Source: Albugo candida (taxonomy: Eukaryota > Oomycota > Peronosporomycetes > Albuginales > Albuginaceae). From it: a stretch of DNA of 64,000 bases. The stretch covers positions 62,001 to 126,000 of the forward strand of contig CAJNAR010000184.1 in the NCBI GenBank assembly GCA_905220665.1, given 5' to 3'. The position numbers and the translations under genes are program-made. Shown here in pieces: positions 23,563 to 34,561 of this stretch; within the stretch, counting starts at the first letter, position 1, and every line of letters starts with the position of its first letter. Under the pieces are notes generated by a model. It searched no databases. It was not told where the DNA came from and worked only from the letters and a program-made list of their open reading frames with translations.

Positions 23563-23675
23563 TACGCATAAAGTCGCTGGATGATTTCATAGAGGTGAAG
23601 CTGCCACGTAATTGGCATCCAAACACCCGAATGAATGTCGGATAGATCATCAGCAAGGAATCCACCCACATCAAA
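23563..23675. repeat. Inverted repeat, left arm
   Basis: The reverse complement of this arm matches 24068-24183: shared blocks include 'gatgtgg', 'ggattcctt', 'ctgatgat', 'atccgacatt', 'tggatgccaattacg', 'ggcagcttca' and 'atgcgt'. Spacing between arms is about 0.39 kb. The arms carry the same RNase-H-end coding piece of a retroelement. Confidence 0.75.
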
Positions 23676-24067
23676 ACTTTCATCCGCGAGACCAAGATTC
23701 TATTCTTTAGACTCAACTCAAGAATCAGCGAATATTTCTGACCTAAATTCTCGATATGAACATCACGCTGTCATACATTCTGACTAGAAAGTTGTTATCG
23801 GCCGCTTCGTTCTGCTTCAAGTTTATCGGCAGCCTCAACATGATCCTGGATAGTTGGCTTATTGGTATCAACAAGTGACCAAATCATCTTCCACTCTGCT
23901 CGCCCAAATTGAGGAATACATACGACGACATCCGGTCGAGGTTGTCCCTAAAGAAACTTATCCAAATCCAAATTCGGATGACTTTGTTCTAGTATCCGAC
24001 GCAAGCGTACCACACGCTCTGGGGTGCATACGTTATACTTGTCACGAGCAGCAGACTGACTTGTCCC

Positions 24068-24183
24068 TGATGTGGATGGATTCCTTTCTGATGATCCATC
24101 CGACATTCCTTCAGGTGTTTTGGATGCCAATTACGAGGCAGCTTCATCTCTAGGAAATGATCCAGCAACTTAATGCGTCATGG
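24068..24183. repeat. Inverted repeat, right arm
   Basis: Partner of the left arm at 23563-23675, in opposite orientation and about 85-90% similar by eye. Its coding sense is plus, continuing the RNase-H frame that starts near 23980. Confidence 0.75.
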
Positions 24184-24185
24184 TG

Positions 24186-25030
24186 AAATAATGAGAAGTA
24201 CGCAGTTTCCAAATCAAGGAAAATGCAATTGGGGTGCAGAAGAAAACGTAGCTATTAGTCTCTTCTGCCCAAACACCGCTGGTCCGGACACTCTGGCCCA
24301 CAACATGCTTCCAACAATTCGGCGATAATACATTTGCTTGTACTGCCGGGCTCCATGTTAATCTGGTTCAAGCTTTGATGAATTTAGCTATAGCTGTATT
24401 TGTCATCGGCAGTTGGATAGGTGCGGGTAGCACCGAGATTCTGGCCTTTGAGTTTTTGCACTTGGATGTCCCACATATTTTGAAAGCAAATCCGTACATG
24501 AACGCCACATATGTGTCAGCTTTATATATTATACATCAATATCGCATATCGACCACCATATATTACTGAGTGTGAACTAATGGAAACTAAAATGGAATAG
24601 CTGCTCATATCATTGACCGATGCAGTTCTTTCCCCCATTTTCAAGTGCGCAGAGATGAATCTAAATTTTATGTAGCAATTATACATGGGCGTTTTGGGGA
24701 TGAATTTAGCTCAGGCTCTGACTTGTAGCTTTCGAAAATCCCTGTAGTGATGTCATCCGTGGCAGCCGTCTCGTTTTGCATATTTACTCACACGACTGAA
24801 ATGACTTGTTCCTACTTTTTGTTCATTAAAAATATAGCATTTCTTACTCAGTGAATGCTCTCCCTTGCTATCATGATTTCCGATTGCCATAGGATGGCAG
24901 CGAGGTTGACAAGCTCGATAGAAAAAGACCGTCATTATCGAGATCAGAATTGATCGGAAATAAACCAACCAGAATCATTCATACTTCACTCTATTATTGG
25001 CTGAAATCACCTGCAACGGCCAGAATCAAA
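24186..25030. other. Stretch without gene, upstream of MIC10
   Basis: No recognisable coding or mobile-element signature. It forms the border between the mobile-element region and the first dense gene island. The frame upstream of the chosen MIC10 start is open to 24950 without another methionine of obvious merit. Confidence 0.35.
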
Positions 25031-25431
25031 ATGAACGATCTTGAATCACATAAAGCAAATGTGAAATCAGCCATTCCGTCGGAGTACAAAATCTCAGAAA
25101 AGTGGGACAAATGCTTTGAAAACTTTCTCTTACATTTTTCAGCTGGTGCAGTTGCCGGCGGATTGACCTCCTTAGTTCTTGCTCGTATGAGGATGTATAA
25201 AAATCAAATGGTGCACTTACTAAAGTTTTCTACTTAGGAAGCGGATTGGCTCGTGGACTCATCACTGGATTTGGCGCAGGTGCTGGAAGCGGTTCAAGCT
25301 GGACTGTTTGCCAAATGGCTTTTCGTGGCGATGCGGATGCCGAGGGGAAGCTGGATGAAGCCGATCGTGTGATCGAGGATATACAACGGCGAGCAGTACA
25401 TTCAGTTGATGATAGAGTAGAGGAATTGTAA
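25031..25431 (+). CDS. MIC10: MICOS complex subunit MIC10
   Basis: Small inner-mitochondrial-membrane protein that oligomerises to bend cristae junctions in the MICOS complex (family knowledge). Two exons, 25031-25184 and 25238-25431, with a 53-nt GT-AG intron (25185-25237), give 115 residues. The family signature is visible: SEKWDKCFENFLLHFSAGAV, where KWD..C precedes the first membrane segment (about residues 32-50), a short basic loop, then the glycine-zipper second segment with GFGAGAGSGSSW (about 58-72). A hydrophilic charged C-terminus follows (about 40 residues), longer than in the roughly 80-residue animal proteins. Reading through the intron hits a stop. The start MNDLESH is chosen as the last Met before the conserved region; an in-frame upstream extension to 24950 is possible. 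The YEATS gene follows on the same strand 120 bp away. Confidence 0.8.
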
Positions 25432-25551
25432 TGTATGAGCAGCATACAGTTGTCGCCTAATAGTAACTAGAAAGAAGTAATCATGTCCGCGGCTTTCATA
25501 CATGCTTTCTATTTGTTGACCGTGTGCACATTTTGAACCAATGCACGCACA

Positions 25552-26372
25552 ATGGCAGACACACGTATGAAAAATGTCATTGTCTCCAAACCGATCGCGT
25601 ACGGTTCTATAGCATCGTATCTTGGTCGAAAATCCGAAGAAACTAAGACACATCGGTGGACAATCTATCTCCGTGGAATTGAAAATGAAGATCTTTCGTA
25701 CATGATAAGCAAAGTAGAGATTCATCTCCACTCGAGTTTTGCCAATCCTGTTCGAGGTACGTCCAGAAAATTCACTCGGAATCAAGCTTCGTCTGATCGC
25801 CATGACGGAATGCTGCAAAGTATTCACAGAGCCACCATATGAGGTCACAGAGCTCGGATGGGGGGAGTTTGAGACCAAAATTCGGCTTCACTTTCACGAT
25901 TCCCTGGAAAAACCTGTCGAGATTCTTCATATGTTGGTGCTGTACCCACCATCCACTCAACCGATCAGCACAAAAAAAGTATGGAAATTTATCGTACTGC
26001 AAATTGAACTGATATATGCTTGCATGACAGCCAGTGATATCTGAATACTATGATGAACTTGTCTTTCATGAACCGACAGACTTCTCATATCGAAAGCTGA
26101 TGGCAGGTATGAGGAACTCCAGTCGATTGGGTGCAGTGATAGAACTAAGTTACCTTCTTTCAGGTCCAGATCGAGCCGCTCCTGACTACCCCTTCCAAGA
26201 CCAATTTCCTACGTATTCGGATGTTGCAATACAGAGTCAGCTCACCGGAGCTCACGAACTTATCGCTCAGCAGATACAAGAAACAAAGGATCTCATGCAG
26301 TCCTACGAACTGGGGATAAGAGATATCAAAGAGAAGATAGCAGAACGCGGCAAGAAACGGAAATCAGCATGA
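25552..26372 (+). CDS. YEATS-domain chromatin protein (GAS41/YAF9/TAF14 type)
   Basis: Nuclear reader of acylated or acetylated histone H3 lysines, normally a subunit of SWR1/NuA4-type complexes. Four exons: 25552-25756, 25821-25978, 26031-26106 and 26164-26372; introns of 64, 52 and 57 nt, all GT-AG and in phase; 215 residues against 227 in human GAS41. Motifs in order: VSKPIAYGSIASYLG (about 10-24), THRWTIYLRG (about 33-42), KVEIHLHSSFANPVR running over the first intron into FTEPPYEVTELGWGEFE (the aromatic-cage GWGEF), then, after intron 2, PVISEYYDELVFHEPT, as in YAF9. The C-terminus is a helix for complex binding ending in a basic GKKRKSA. The third intron is a multiple of three and its retention would keep the frame, so a 19-residue-longer isoform is conceivable. 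The stop lies 74 bp from the convergent chorismate mutase gene. Confidence 0.88.
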
Positions 26373-26446
26373 CTATCGCATTCAATAAGAGACCAGTTCT
26401 GCGAAAACCTTTTCTCTATGCTCTATGTTTCCGATCCCATGTGTAC

Positions 26447-28407
26447 TCATGACGAACGTTCTTGAGTGATTTTGACAGCACAAGAACCCAAATGACGGAC
26501 CGAGCAGACTTGAGTACTCAGTTCGTGAATTGCGGCTTGTACATTTGAATCCTGGATGTGTCCCGAAAACTCAACAAAGAAATCATACCCTGAACGATCA
26601 GTACAATAGATCGATTCGAGGCAGCAAAGACTGATCCCATGCTCCTTCCATATCGTCAACGCGTCAAGAAGCGAGCCGACCTGATCGCGTATTTTTATAC
26701 CGATGAATGATTTGTCATTGCCAGTTGCCGCGGGAAAAGACTTGCCGATTACAAGCATTCGCATATATGCGCTGGAACTTCCTCTGGCATCTACGAAACC
26801 GCTCGGGAGCTCAATGTGTTGCAACACGTGCAATTGTGCTGCTTGTTCGGTTATAATAGCAACGGTCACATTTTGAGGCGAAATTTCGGATTCTTTCAAC
26901 TTTGCGACGGCCTCTGATATGCTTTTGACGGGATCGATAGTGGCCGAGGGCCACAAATTCCCAGCCTGATTTTGCACCTGAGCAATTATCTCGAGCGGAA
27001 CGTATACTGTCGTGACTGTATTCGAGCGTAGCATAGTAGGCGGTACACTTCCAGCGATCACCAAATGCTTCGGTAAGATTACCTCTGCAGAAACTTTGAC
27101 TGTCCCACGAAGAAGCCATGTTTGCGTCTCTTTGATCATTCCGAGCTGCGAATCTTCGACAGGCACAACTCCGTATGCGATAGAATTATTTTCTACCATC
27201 GCGAAAACGTCTCTAATTCCTTTATTGCAGAGAAAAGTACTTGATGCAGAGAGACCAAAATGTACTTCAGCAGCCTTCCAAGCAAAAGAAGCAGTTTCAC
27301 CAGCCACAGCAACCACCGGACGTTCTAAACGAGCCAACAAATATTGAACCTCGACTTCTTTCGTTAAAGGCATCACGAAATCACGATATAGATCCGAGAT
27401 CAATTGTGGATCAACCTTGAAAGCAGATCTCTCGTCACCACTCTCCGTTCTTGAAATACTGATATCTTGACCATAGGTTGATGCTTTGAGTTTTACACGT
27501 TCTAACACTTTCTACGAATTCTGAGGTGGTCAGCACGCACTCGTATATATCAGAAAGTACTTTGTACCTTTTCAACTGCACGGTTTGTCAAAGTTTCCAA
27601 AATGCCCGGTCCATCGTTTGTCTCGATCAGTTTTGTGTACTTTTCTTTTTCTGCTTGAAATTTGGCTTCGGCAATGAATTTTCCATGGTGAATACGCTTA
27701 CTTAAAGCTTGTAATACTGCAATATCTGCAGTAGTTGCAGAGCCAAATGTTGTCGAATCTGTTCCTTCTGCAGCTATGCCAGGCAAAATGTGCTGCAAGT
27801 AGACATTCATTATTTGCGAATTCACATTGATCGTATTCGGTTTGAGTATTTGGGGGTAATCGACAGCCGGCAGAATCGGTTCGGGTAAATGGTGAGGGTA
27901 AAATGCATGCTCATCTGGAGAAGTGTAACGTCGGGCCAGTGCATGCAGCCTTTCTGTCTCAATGAGCAGGCAATCCTAAACGATCAGCCATTATATGCGT
28001 TATTGCGTTAGAAGAAGATTTAGAAAATACACCAGTACCAGAAGGCTTCCCTGAAAATCAGCAAACCTGCCTCGAAAGCTTCCAAACGCGGCATGCTTGC
28101 TATGTGAATCGCTTATCAGAATAAGTAATGTTGTCTTTGGTATACAAGAGACTCCTTCACCTTTCACTTCCTTTCATATAGCTTTCTCGATTCTGCGGGT
28201 ATTGCGCGCGCTCAATCAGAGCAAAAATGATTGTTTCTTCTTGTCTAATTTCAAATGGTTGCAGTTTAGTCACGACGAAACACAACAACGGATATTGCAT
28301 GCAGTAGAGCAAAACGCTACGAACCGAATGAGTGCATTGCGGAAATTGTCGAGTTCAATCGGTTTGTTTGGGTCAGAGAAAACAACATTGTATGGAGTCC
28401 TATTCAT
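26447..28407 (-). CDS. Chorismate mutase fused to a prephenate-dehydratase-like/ACT module
   Basis: Predicted to convert chorismate to prephenate; the second half resembles prephenate dehydratase (phenylalanine branch). Five exons on the minus strand: 28407-28325, 28244-28161, 28099-28039, 27975-27568 and 27511-26447, phases agreeing, 566 residues. The eukaryotic AroQ mutase (about 1-275) keeps the known catalytic positions: LIRQEE (Arg near 27), ALSKRIHHGKFIAEAKF (Arg and Lys) and VMPLTKEVEVQYLL (Glu). It joins directly to a PDT-like domain (about 278-468) starting PVVAVAGETASFAWKAA, with YGVVPVEDS. The essential Thr-Arg-Phe motif before the ACT domain reads YMRML, so the catalytic Thr is absent, and the glycine-rich start is weak. 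The ACT domain (about 481-553) has GSLLDAL and GISLCCLES, with the usual ESRP as ESIY. The mutase looks active; the dehydratase may be inactive or regulatory. The donor of intron 1 (GTTCGT) is weaker than the others. Confidence 0.8.
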
Positions 28408-28696
28408 CGCCAGCAGATAAGTACGATTATGCACGTTTGACCAAATTCAATTGACTGGAGCTGCACTTGATACGTTGTGAGAAATGGCGTCGGATCGAAA
28501 TCGACCCAATTTCTTCCGTTTTAATGTCTCAAAGGCATAGAATATCTGGTCGTGGCATACGGAAGCTAGGTATATGAGATAGGAAGCTATTATGGCGTTA
28601 CTTTCTAGATCCTGATGACACAAACTGTATTGAAAACCTGCAGCTGTGAAATTATTAGAAAAAAGCGATTGAGTACAATGCCATTCGCTAGAAAAA

Positions 28697-29779
28697 TTAA
28701 AATGCTGTGCTATTGAACGGCTTGGATGAGTCAAGAGATAAACTTGGGGAAAGGCTGGAAGCAGGTGGGATGGTGCTGGTAAGACTAACTTCGGGCTGAT
28801 TGTCCGAAATAGGAACGTTGGGTAGAGAAACAGCACTTGATGGAGGAGCAGCAGTACCCGGAGTGTTTGTAAAAGTTGGAGGAATACTGGCTAGAGTTTT
28901 GTCCACAGGAAGGACATTGACTAGAGAAGTTGTCGAATCGTTTGGAGGAAATACGACTGGTGGCGACACGCTCAGAGCCTGATTAGTCCGGGGATCGACT
29001 GAATGTAATGTCGGTCGGGTGGTAGGTGCTGCAGTTGAGGTTGAAGGACTAGATGGAAATATCAAATTACTTCCTGCGTCGCCATTCTCGGTCCGAGTCT
29101 CTGATACGGGCTGACCAATTACTGCACCAGACTGACCATATACTTCACCAGGATTGGAGATGGACCCATCAAATGCGGTTTTATTGGTCGCGGTTTCAAC
29201 GCCGGATGGAGAAATAGAGCTGCCAGCTAAAATCGTGTACAACTTTCCAGGGTACTTGACTAACGAAGATTTTATTGAGTATCTGTGTTCCCGGCCAGCC
29301 CTACCTGAGCTCCAAAGGGCATGCATTGTGAAAAGACTCATCTTCATGGTAGTTGTGCTTTCCAGATTCACATTCATACAGTCCGCCTCGCGCACCATGC
29401 TCAAAGCCATCCTTCCGTAACGATGAGAGCCATTGGCGTCGATTCTTTCGAATTTGTTGGCCATTAAGTCTCTTTCAATTGCGCTGACTGAGTAATGTGT
29501 GAATCGATCCATATACGACGCTCCCGCTTGTACTTTGAGTATCTGTGATTCAGGCTTGAAGTACGCAAGAACTGAATGCGCCATGACTGGACTAGCTATA
29601 CCAACTCCAAGTGTACCGGCCACGCGAACACCAATCGAAGCAGGAATTGCAAGTGCAGCAAGGCCGCCCAACACAGCACCCCCAGCTGCAAGACCAAACC
29701 AAGCTGCAGAGCGATGCAGTTTCATTTTGCAGAAAAACACAGCATCTGTGTCGTTAACAATCGTGATGTATGATCCCAT
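28697..29779 (-). CDS. Membrane protein with Ser/Thr/Pro-rich tail, function unknown
   Basis: 360 residues from the ATG at 29779, no intron needed. The start MGSYITIVNDTDAVFFCKMK resembles, as far as I recall, a family of uncharacterised oomycete proteins. Residues about 22-72 are small and hydrophobic (AAWFGLAAGGAVLGGLAALA, then SIGVRVAGTLGVGIASPVMA), enough for one or two membrane segments rich in glycine. A soluble middle (about 75-175) follows, then a low-complexity tail from about 180 dominated by Ser, Thr, Pro and Asn. It has no classical N-terminal signal peptide. It is transcribed toward the chorismate mutase start 290 bp downstream, on the same strand. The tail could be altered by an unseen intron. 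Existence as a gene is likely; function is not inferable. Confidence 0.6.
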   Translation of the reverse strand: MGSYITIVNDTDAVFFCKMKLHRSAAWFGLAAGGAVLGGLAALAIPASIGVRVAGTLGVGIASPVMAHSVLAYFKPESQILKVQAGASYMDRFTHYSVSAIERDLMANKFERIDANGSHRYGRMALSMVREADCMNVNLESTTTMKMSLFTMHALWSSGRAGREHRYSIKSSLVKYPGKLYTILAGSSISPSGVETATNKTAFDGSISNPGEVYGQSGAVIGQPVSETRTENGDAGSNLIFPSSPSTSTAAPTTRPTLHSVDPRTNQALSVSPPVVFPPNDSTTSLVNVLPVDKTLASIPPTFTNTPGTAAPPSSAVSLPNVPISDNQPEVSLTSTIPPASSLSPSLSLDSSKPFNSTAF

Positions 29780-31894
29780 TGCTGCTGTATAGCTCTTTGA
29801 ACCACAGATGAAGTTGAAAAATGAATATAAAGATCAAATCGAAAGATTGGTATGTGTTTCCCGCATCTCCGGTATCAGCATTATATTTCCACTCAATAAT
29901 CACGACAGCATGTGAGTCTAACGCTCAAGTACAATTCACGAAAAATGTGTGCAACTTCTTACTGCGACTCGCGACAGTGTCCACCCCTTGCTGTGTATTG
30001 GATTATGGAGGTAATTTCTGTAACTTTGAACATTCAGTCGTCCTGCTGGAGCTCGCGGTAGTGACCGAGTGAGCATCGCACAGCATAATCGGATTGAGAG
30101 TCAATGATCATGGCGAGTACCTTGCCTCCTGATGCTCTAATCTCCGAGCAGACGGCAGCGAAACTTCAATTAATTTCGCTCTAGCACGTCCCATTTGACG
30201 ATAACATACACTAGGCTGAATTAAATATTATCGTATAAATTATTGCAACTGGATTTGAATCTCCACATAAGTAGTTACATAATCAAAACGCTGTATCGTC
30301 TTGCTCTACTTGATTGATTAACTGAATTTATTTGTGACTGAATTCTTATAATTCAATATAGTCGGTCAAAGAAGGATGCTGGTGCACAAAATCAACCTAA
30401 TGCGAAGCGATTAGGGAGTAGCATTTCGATAAAAAATGAGCTACCATGTGTGCAACATGATGCAGAGATTAAAAATAGAAACACATATCTTCATTACTAA
30501 AGTAGAGTATAAGCTCAAATTCCCCTAATGCAGTACAACTTTTACAATACAACAAAAGGGAACATAAAAAACATATATAAAATGTATAAATTTTCGACAG
30601 GTTTGCCCGGCAAGACTGCTAATGCAGTGCACTCGCAAATAATCACGTTTCTGTGATAAATATCGACTGTACTTTTATCGGCATGTGACCGTATGCTCTA
30701 CTGATCATATTTCGATAACGACATGTCTTCACAAATGAGCTTTAGAATGCCCGAGCTGAAGTGGATTCTTGAAGATGTGTCAGCTTCTGTTGTGCTTCCT
30801 TAACTTCCGCTGCAAGCACGAGAAAATCATGATGGCAAGCAAAGAAACGCTGACAAGATTCGTCAACCAGGACGAATAGGCCAGCTTTCTACGTTGCTCT
30901 GCATCAGCCCCAAAACTTCGGGTGTATAGATGGTTTGCTTGCCAATCATATCATGCATTCGATATTGACTTGAAAAAATAGTAACTACCCCATTTGATAC
31001 GATCGTTAATTAACTGCACGGCTTATATCAGATTGATAACACGATCAGCCAATGTCCTTCTCCATCCAATTTGCACGCAAATCTATATCCTTGGTTAACA
31101 GTACTGACTCCGCGCAGAACAGCGTCAAGAGCAAATTTAACATGTGCTACGTACCGAACATGCAAATTTAAAATAAATGCCGACACAAGAATTGCTTGCC
31201 AAGGCATTGAAATTGGAATTTATAAGGGCGCAGTGTTTCCAATTGGTTCGAGCCCGATGGCTCCGTCCAGAGGCTTTATCACGGTGAAGTCGCCACGCAC
31301 CATCAATCTTTTCCGAGGGACTAGCTAGGTCAAAATCTATGCGCCAAATTTGTATACTTTTCAGCTTCATGCACTTTAATCTTGCCTATAAAAAAGAAGA
31401 GTGGAACGATCAGCTGCTCGCACAACACGGGGAGCAACGTGAAGCAAGCATATGGCGTCTATAAAGATGAAGCGTGTCGGAGGAGATGACGTTATGCGCA
31501 AGTCTTCTTCGCTTGCTACTGCGCAGTAAAACAGCCGACCCTTTGAATGATTGCGGATAGCCTCTTTCCACACGCTCCTTAAATATAACCTTCTCCGATG
31601 CGTACGCAAGACGACATAACCTTATGTCGTAATGTTTTCATGTTGGACGAGAAGCTGATCGCTCGCAGCATTTTCCTCTTCAATATCAAATATATAAGTG
31701 CATCATAAAAGCATAAAGAGAAAGTTGCAGCAAATCAAAGAGTAACTTCATCAGCTCAATCAAGAAGCCGCCAAACCCGAATCAAAGTAAATTGTTCAAG
31801 TTGTGCATTGGAAAAGAAACTTTGACAAGCCGAAGCGGATCCAGCCCAAGAAGATTGTATGAAGACAGCTACATTTGCGCCCGATGTTGGTAAG
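29780..31894. other. 2.1-kb stretch without a supported gene
   Basis: AT-rich in 30200-30600. Frames under 100 codons on both strands without motifs. The part next to 29779 presumably holds the promoter of the membrane-protein gene, but I see no defined element. Confidence 0.4.
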
Positions 31895-32625
31895 GTAGAC
31901 ATACAAGGTCAGCAGTGTGCAGTGGCTCACTACCTTCCAGCGCATATCGAAATATGGTATTAAAACGTATAAAAACGCCGACTATTTGTACTTCCATGGT
32001 CAGAAGTAATGTGCAGTGACTCGACAAGCACTGGCACACTGGTTGAATATTGCAATGTACCTGTTTAAATCCCCGTGATAAAACGTTCAAGACGAAAAGG
32101 ATGTGAGTGTGTACATCCAAGGTCAAAAGTAATGTGCGATAGCTCATCTTCTACCATCGCATTCCCGTAAGGTGGAAAGCCAATACAAACCTCAGCATGA
32201 CAAGCATGACTTTGTGTATGCAACAACGTAATGTACGGTGGCTTTTAATGCCCCAGCGTTGCTGAAAGCAAGAAAGAAAGGAATGTTCACTATCACAACT
32301 TGATCGAAAAAATCCCAATACGACAAGTATGATAACGAGTGTGTAGGCATGGCAAAAGTGTTTGGGGACTCATCACCCACCTATACATTATTGAAACACT
32401 GTAGCGTGTATCATGAAAGGATGTCATCGCACGATAAGGGTCACAGTGTATGTGCAACGAAGTTACCAGAAATGCACGGCGGCTTATCACGCAGCAGCGC
32501 ATATCAGGATTCTGGGTGTACATTATACTAATTTGGCCAGAGTCATTTCAGCAGGAAGATATCATTATTCAAGTGCAGTCGCGATCATCAGAAAGGTAGT
32601 GTTTATCACCCACCATCGCACTGCG
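31895..32625. repeat. Decayed tandem array, unit about 90-125 bp
   Basis: A motif near 'ggtcagaagtaatgtgcagt' recurs with drift: at about 31905 ('ggtcagcagtgtgcagtggc'), 31993 ('ggtcagaagtaatgtgcagt'), 32120 ('ggtcaaaagtaatgtgcgat'), 32225 ('aacgtaatgtacggtggc') and 32440-32490 ('gggtcacagtgtatgtgc', 'gcacggcggctta'). Linking sequence varies, including 'catcgca' and 'cgcatatc' blocks. It looks like an old tandem or satellite-like array; copy number and unit length are estimates by eye. Confidence 0.45.
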
Positions 32626-34561
32626 GATCATTGAAGAACAATTTTGCAACTCGGACTAGGACGTCTCACCTCGATAAGTAAGAGAGTTCAGTGTAGAGCA
32701 ATTGTAAGTTATGTATGATGACTTAATACTCTCAAGCTCGCTGCCTAAAAATCACGAAGTACATTATCACAATCAAGTCTGAGATGTCTAAAACAGGACA
32801 GCGATGAGATAACATGCAATAAAGCTAGCGGATTCTCCCCTGTCAGCAAATTATATTGATATTCTTGTCAGTTCTTCACCATTATATGGGAAAGAATTGA
32901 AGCTAAAGATGGCATATTGCCAATGAAGATTAAAAGCTTGAACGCAACGATATGGTTTGCTCCGAGGAAGCCGTCTCGTCGGTGAGTGATACTATACATG
33001 CGAATACAATTGCGATATTTCCCTGCTGTATTCATGCAACACTCATGATTTCTTCTATCATCCGTGTGTTGATGGAAGATTATTGTGCGATATGTTTTCA
33101 TCAGATACGTTGTGGATAGTTCAGCAATTAGTACACTGGTGCTCGTTCTTGTTCTATAGTGAAAGTTTTGAGTGGTCAGATATTGAGCCAACACAAGAAG
33201 TGATATTGTGTCGATTTGATAATTCTTGGAGAAGAGAACTATGCGGACATGCACCTGAACAAAGCCAGTATGAAAAAATTTGACTTGGATTGGAGTGAAA
33301 AATAAGAGACTGTCTGTATTGCTGGCGGTTGATCCTATTCCAATCTGATTGTCGCAGCTCAACCGCACACGCCATCCACTACATTATAGAAGTGAGTGTT
33401 GACACTACTTGCATCACATTGGAGCTTGTACCGATAAGCCACCAGATGGTCGAGAGCGAGGATTGAAAATTGATGGCGGAGTCAAAGGAAACATCAATTT
33501 TGCTTGTCTCTCGATAGTGGTTGTGAATAGTTGGTGAGTACCTTTTATTTTATCGCTTGTTTGGTGGTGAATAAATCGTCGGTTTTGGCCCAGAGTCGAT
33601 CTTACATCCTTACTTAACGTGCGCGTCTAATGAAAATTTCCTGGAGCAGCAGCTAGTCCAAGAAATATTGAAAAAGTAAGAACTGCAGCAGGCAGTAAAA
33701 TATTGAAATAATTTGCAGTATGTCATATCTATTCCCATGGTCCAATGAAGCATCGACTTGCCGATAGATTAGACGATTTACACACTTTCGATTGCTGTCA
33801 GCGGCATGTCAGAGCAGGTTTAGTGTGCATGCGTACTGCTGAGGAGAGTCACTACCAATTTTTTTTCATGCTTTGATATGATATTAGTTACCTGTAAAAT
33901 ATTCTGTTGTACATATCAATCATTTGTAGCATAAACACAGAACATGTTCAGAATCCAAGACTATATTGTTTGGTATAAGGCTGCTGTATTTTGTTGTATA
34001 GCATTTCATCACCGGTTGCAAAATATTATTTCCACTGCTGATTCTAGAATTTTTTTATGCATTCTGGTGAGAGCATGTTCTTGGGGTTCACTACCATTTT
34101 ATGCGTAACTGATTGTTCCTGATGCCAAATGAGAGGGTACCAAGGATTGACGTGCAACATACTCACTAATGTCCGACATCGCCATGATTGTAACACACTT
34201 TGATACGACTGAAGAACGACAACGTGCATGCGAAGCCAAGATGGCCTTGTCACAGCCTGATATTCTATAAACATATGGCTATACTCAATGATCAACGTCA
34301 TGTCTTGCAGGTAGTGCCAAAATTTCTCAATTTATTGACTGCGACACCGCAGCACTCAACGACACTGCTTAGACAGGATCTTCTTCGTTTTAACCATAAA
34401 AGCTAGCGATCGAAGTCGTCAGTGGACCAAGCGCAACATCGAGAAAAGATAGCATTTTTTTGGAAAATCCGGTAGCTGATTACCCACTCAACAGTACATA
34501 TATGTCTGGTTGACCTATATGTTCAGGACTTCCAAGTCGTGGAACTTTGACCGGAGAAAGA
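32626..34561. other. 1.9-kb stretch without a supported gene
   Basis: Contains a 166-codon minus-strand frame at 32868-33368 with no signal peptide, membrane segment or recognised motif, best regarded as chance. The segment next to 34562 is the 3' flank of the anoctamin gene. Confidence 0.35.

Larger units (their letters stand above)
22741..24185 (+). mobile_element. Degenerate retroelement with RNase-H-like segment (DIRS/Ngaro-like?)
   Basis: Plus-strand frames 22743-22955 and 22784-23278 show an RT-like composition without clean motifs. The frame from 23854 has a clearer RNase H start (FVLVSDASVPHALGCIRYT). The minus strand of 23520-23690 reads YEIIQRLYAYEIS and SCSWIPGN, similar to the end of RNase H in tyrosine-recombinase retroelements, where a WxPG block precedes the last acidic residue. 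Part of this is duplicated in inverted orientation. Class assignment is tentative; the element is inactive. Confidence 0.4.

Noticed and set aside
32868..33368. 166-codon minus-strand frame as a gene
   Set aside because: No signal peptide, domain or splice context; size is within chance for a 64-kb window.
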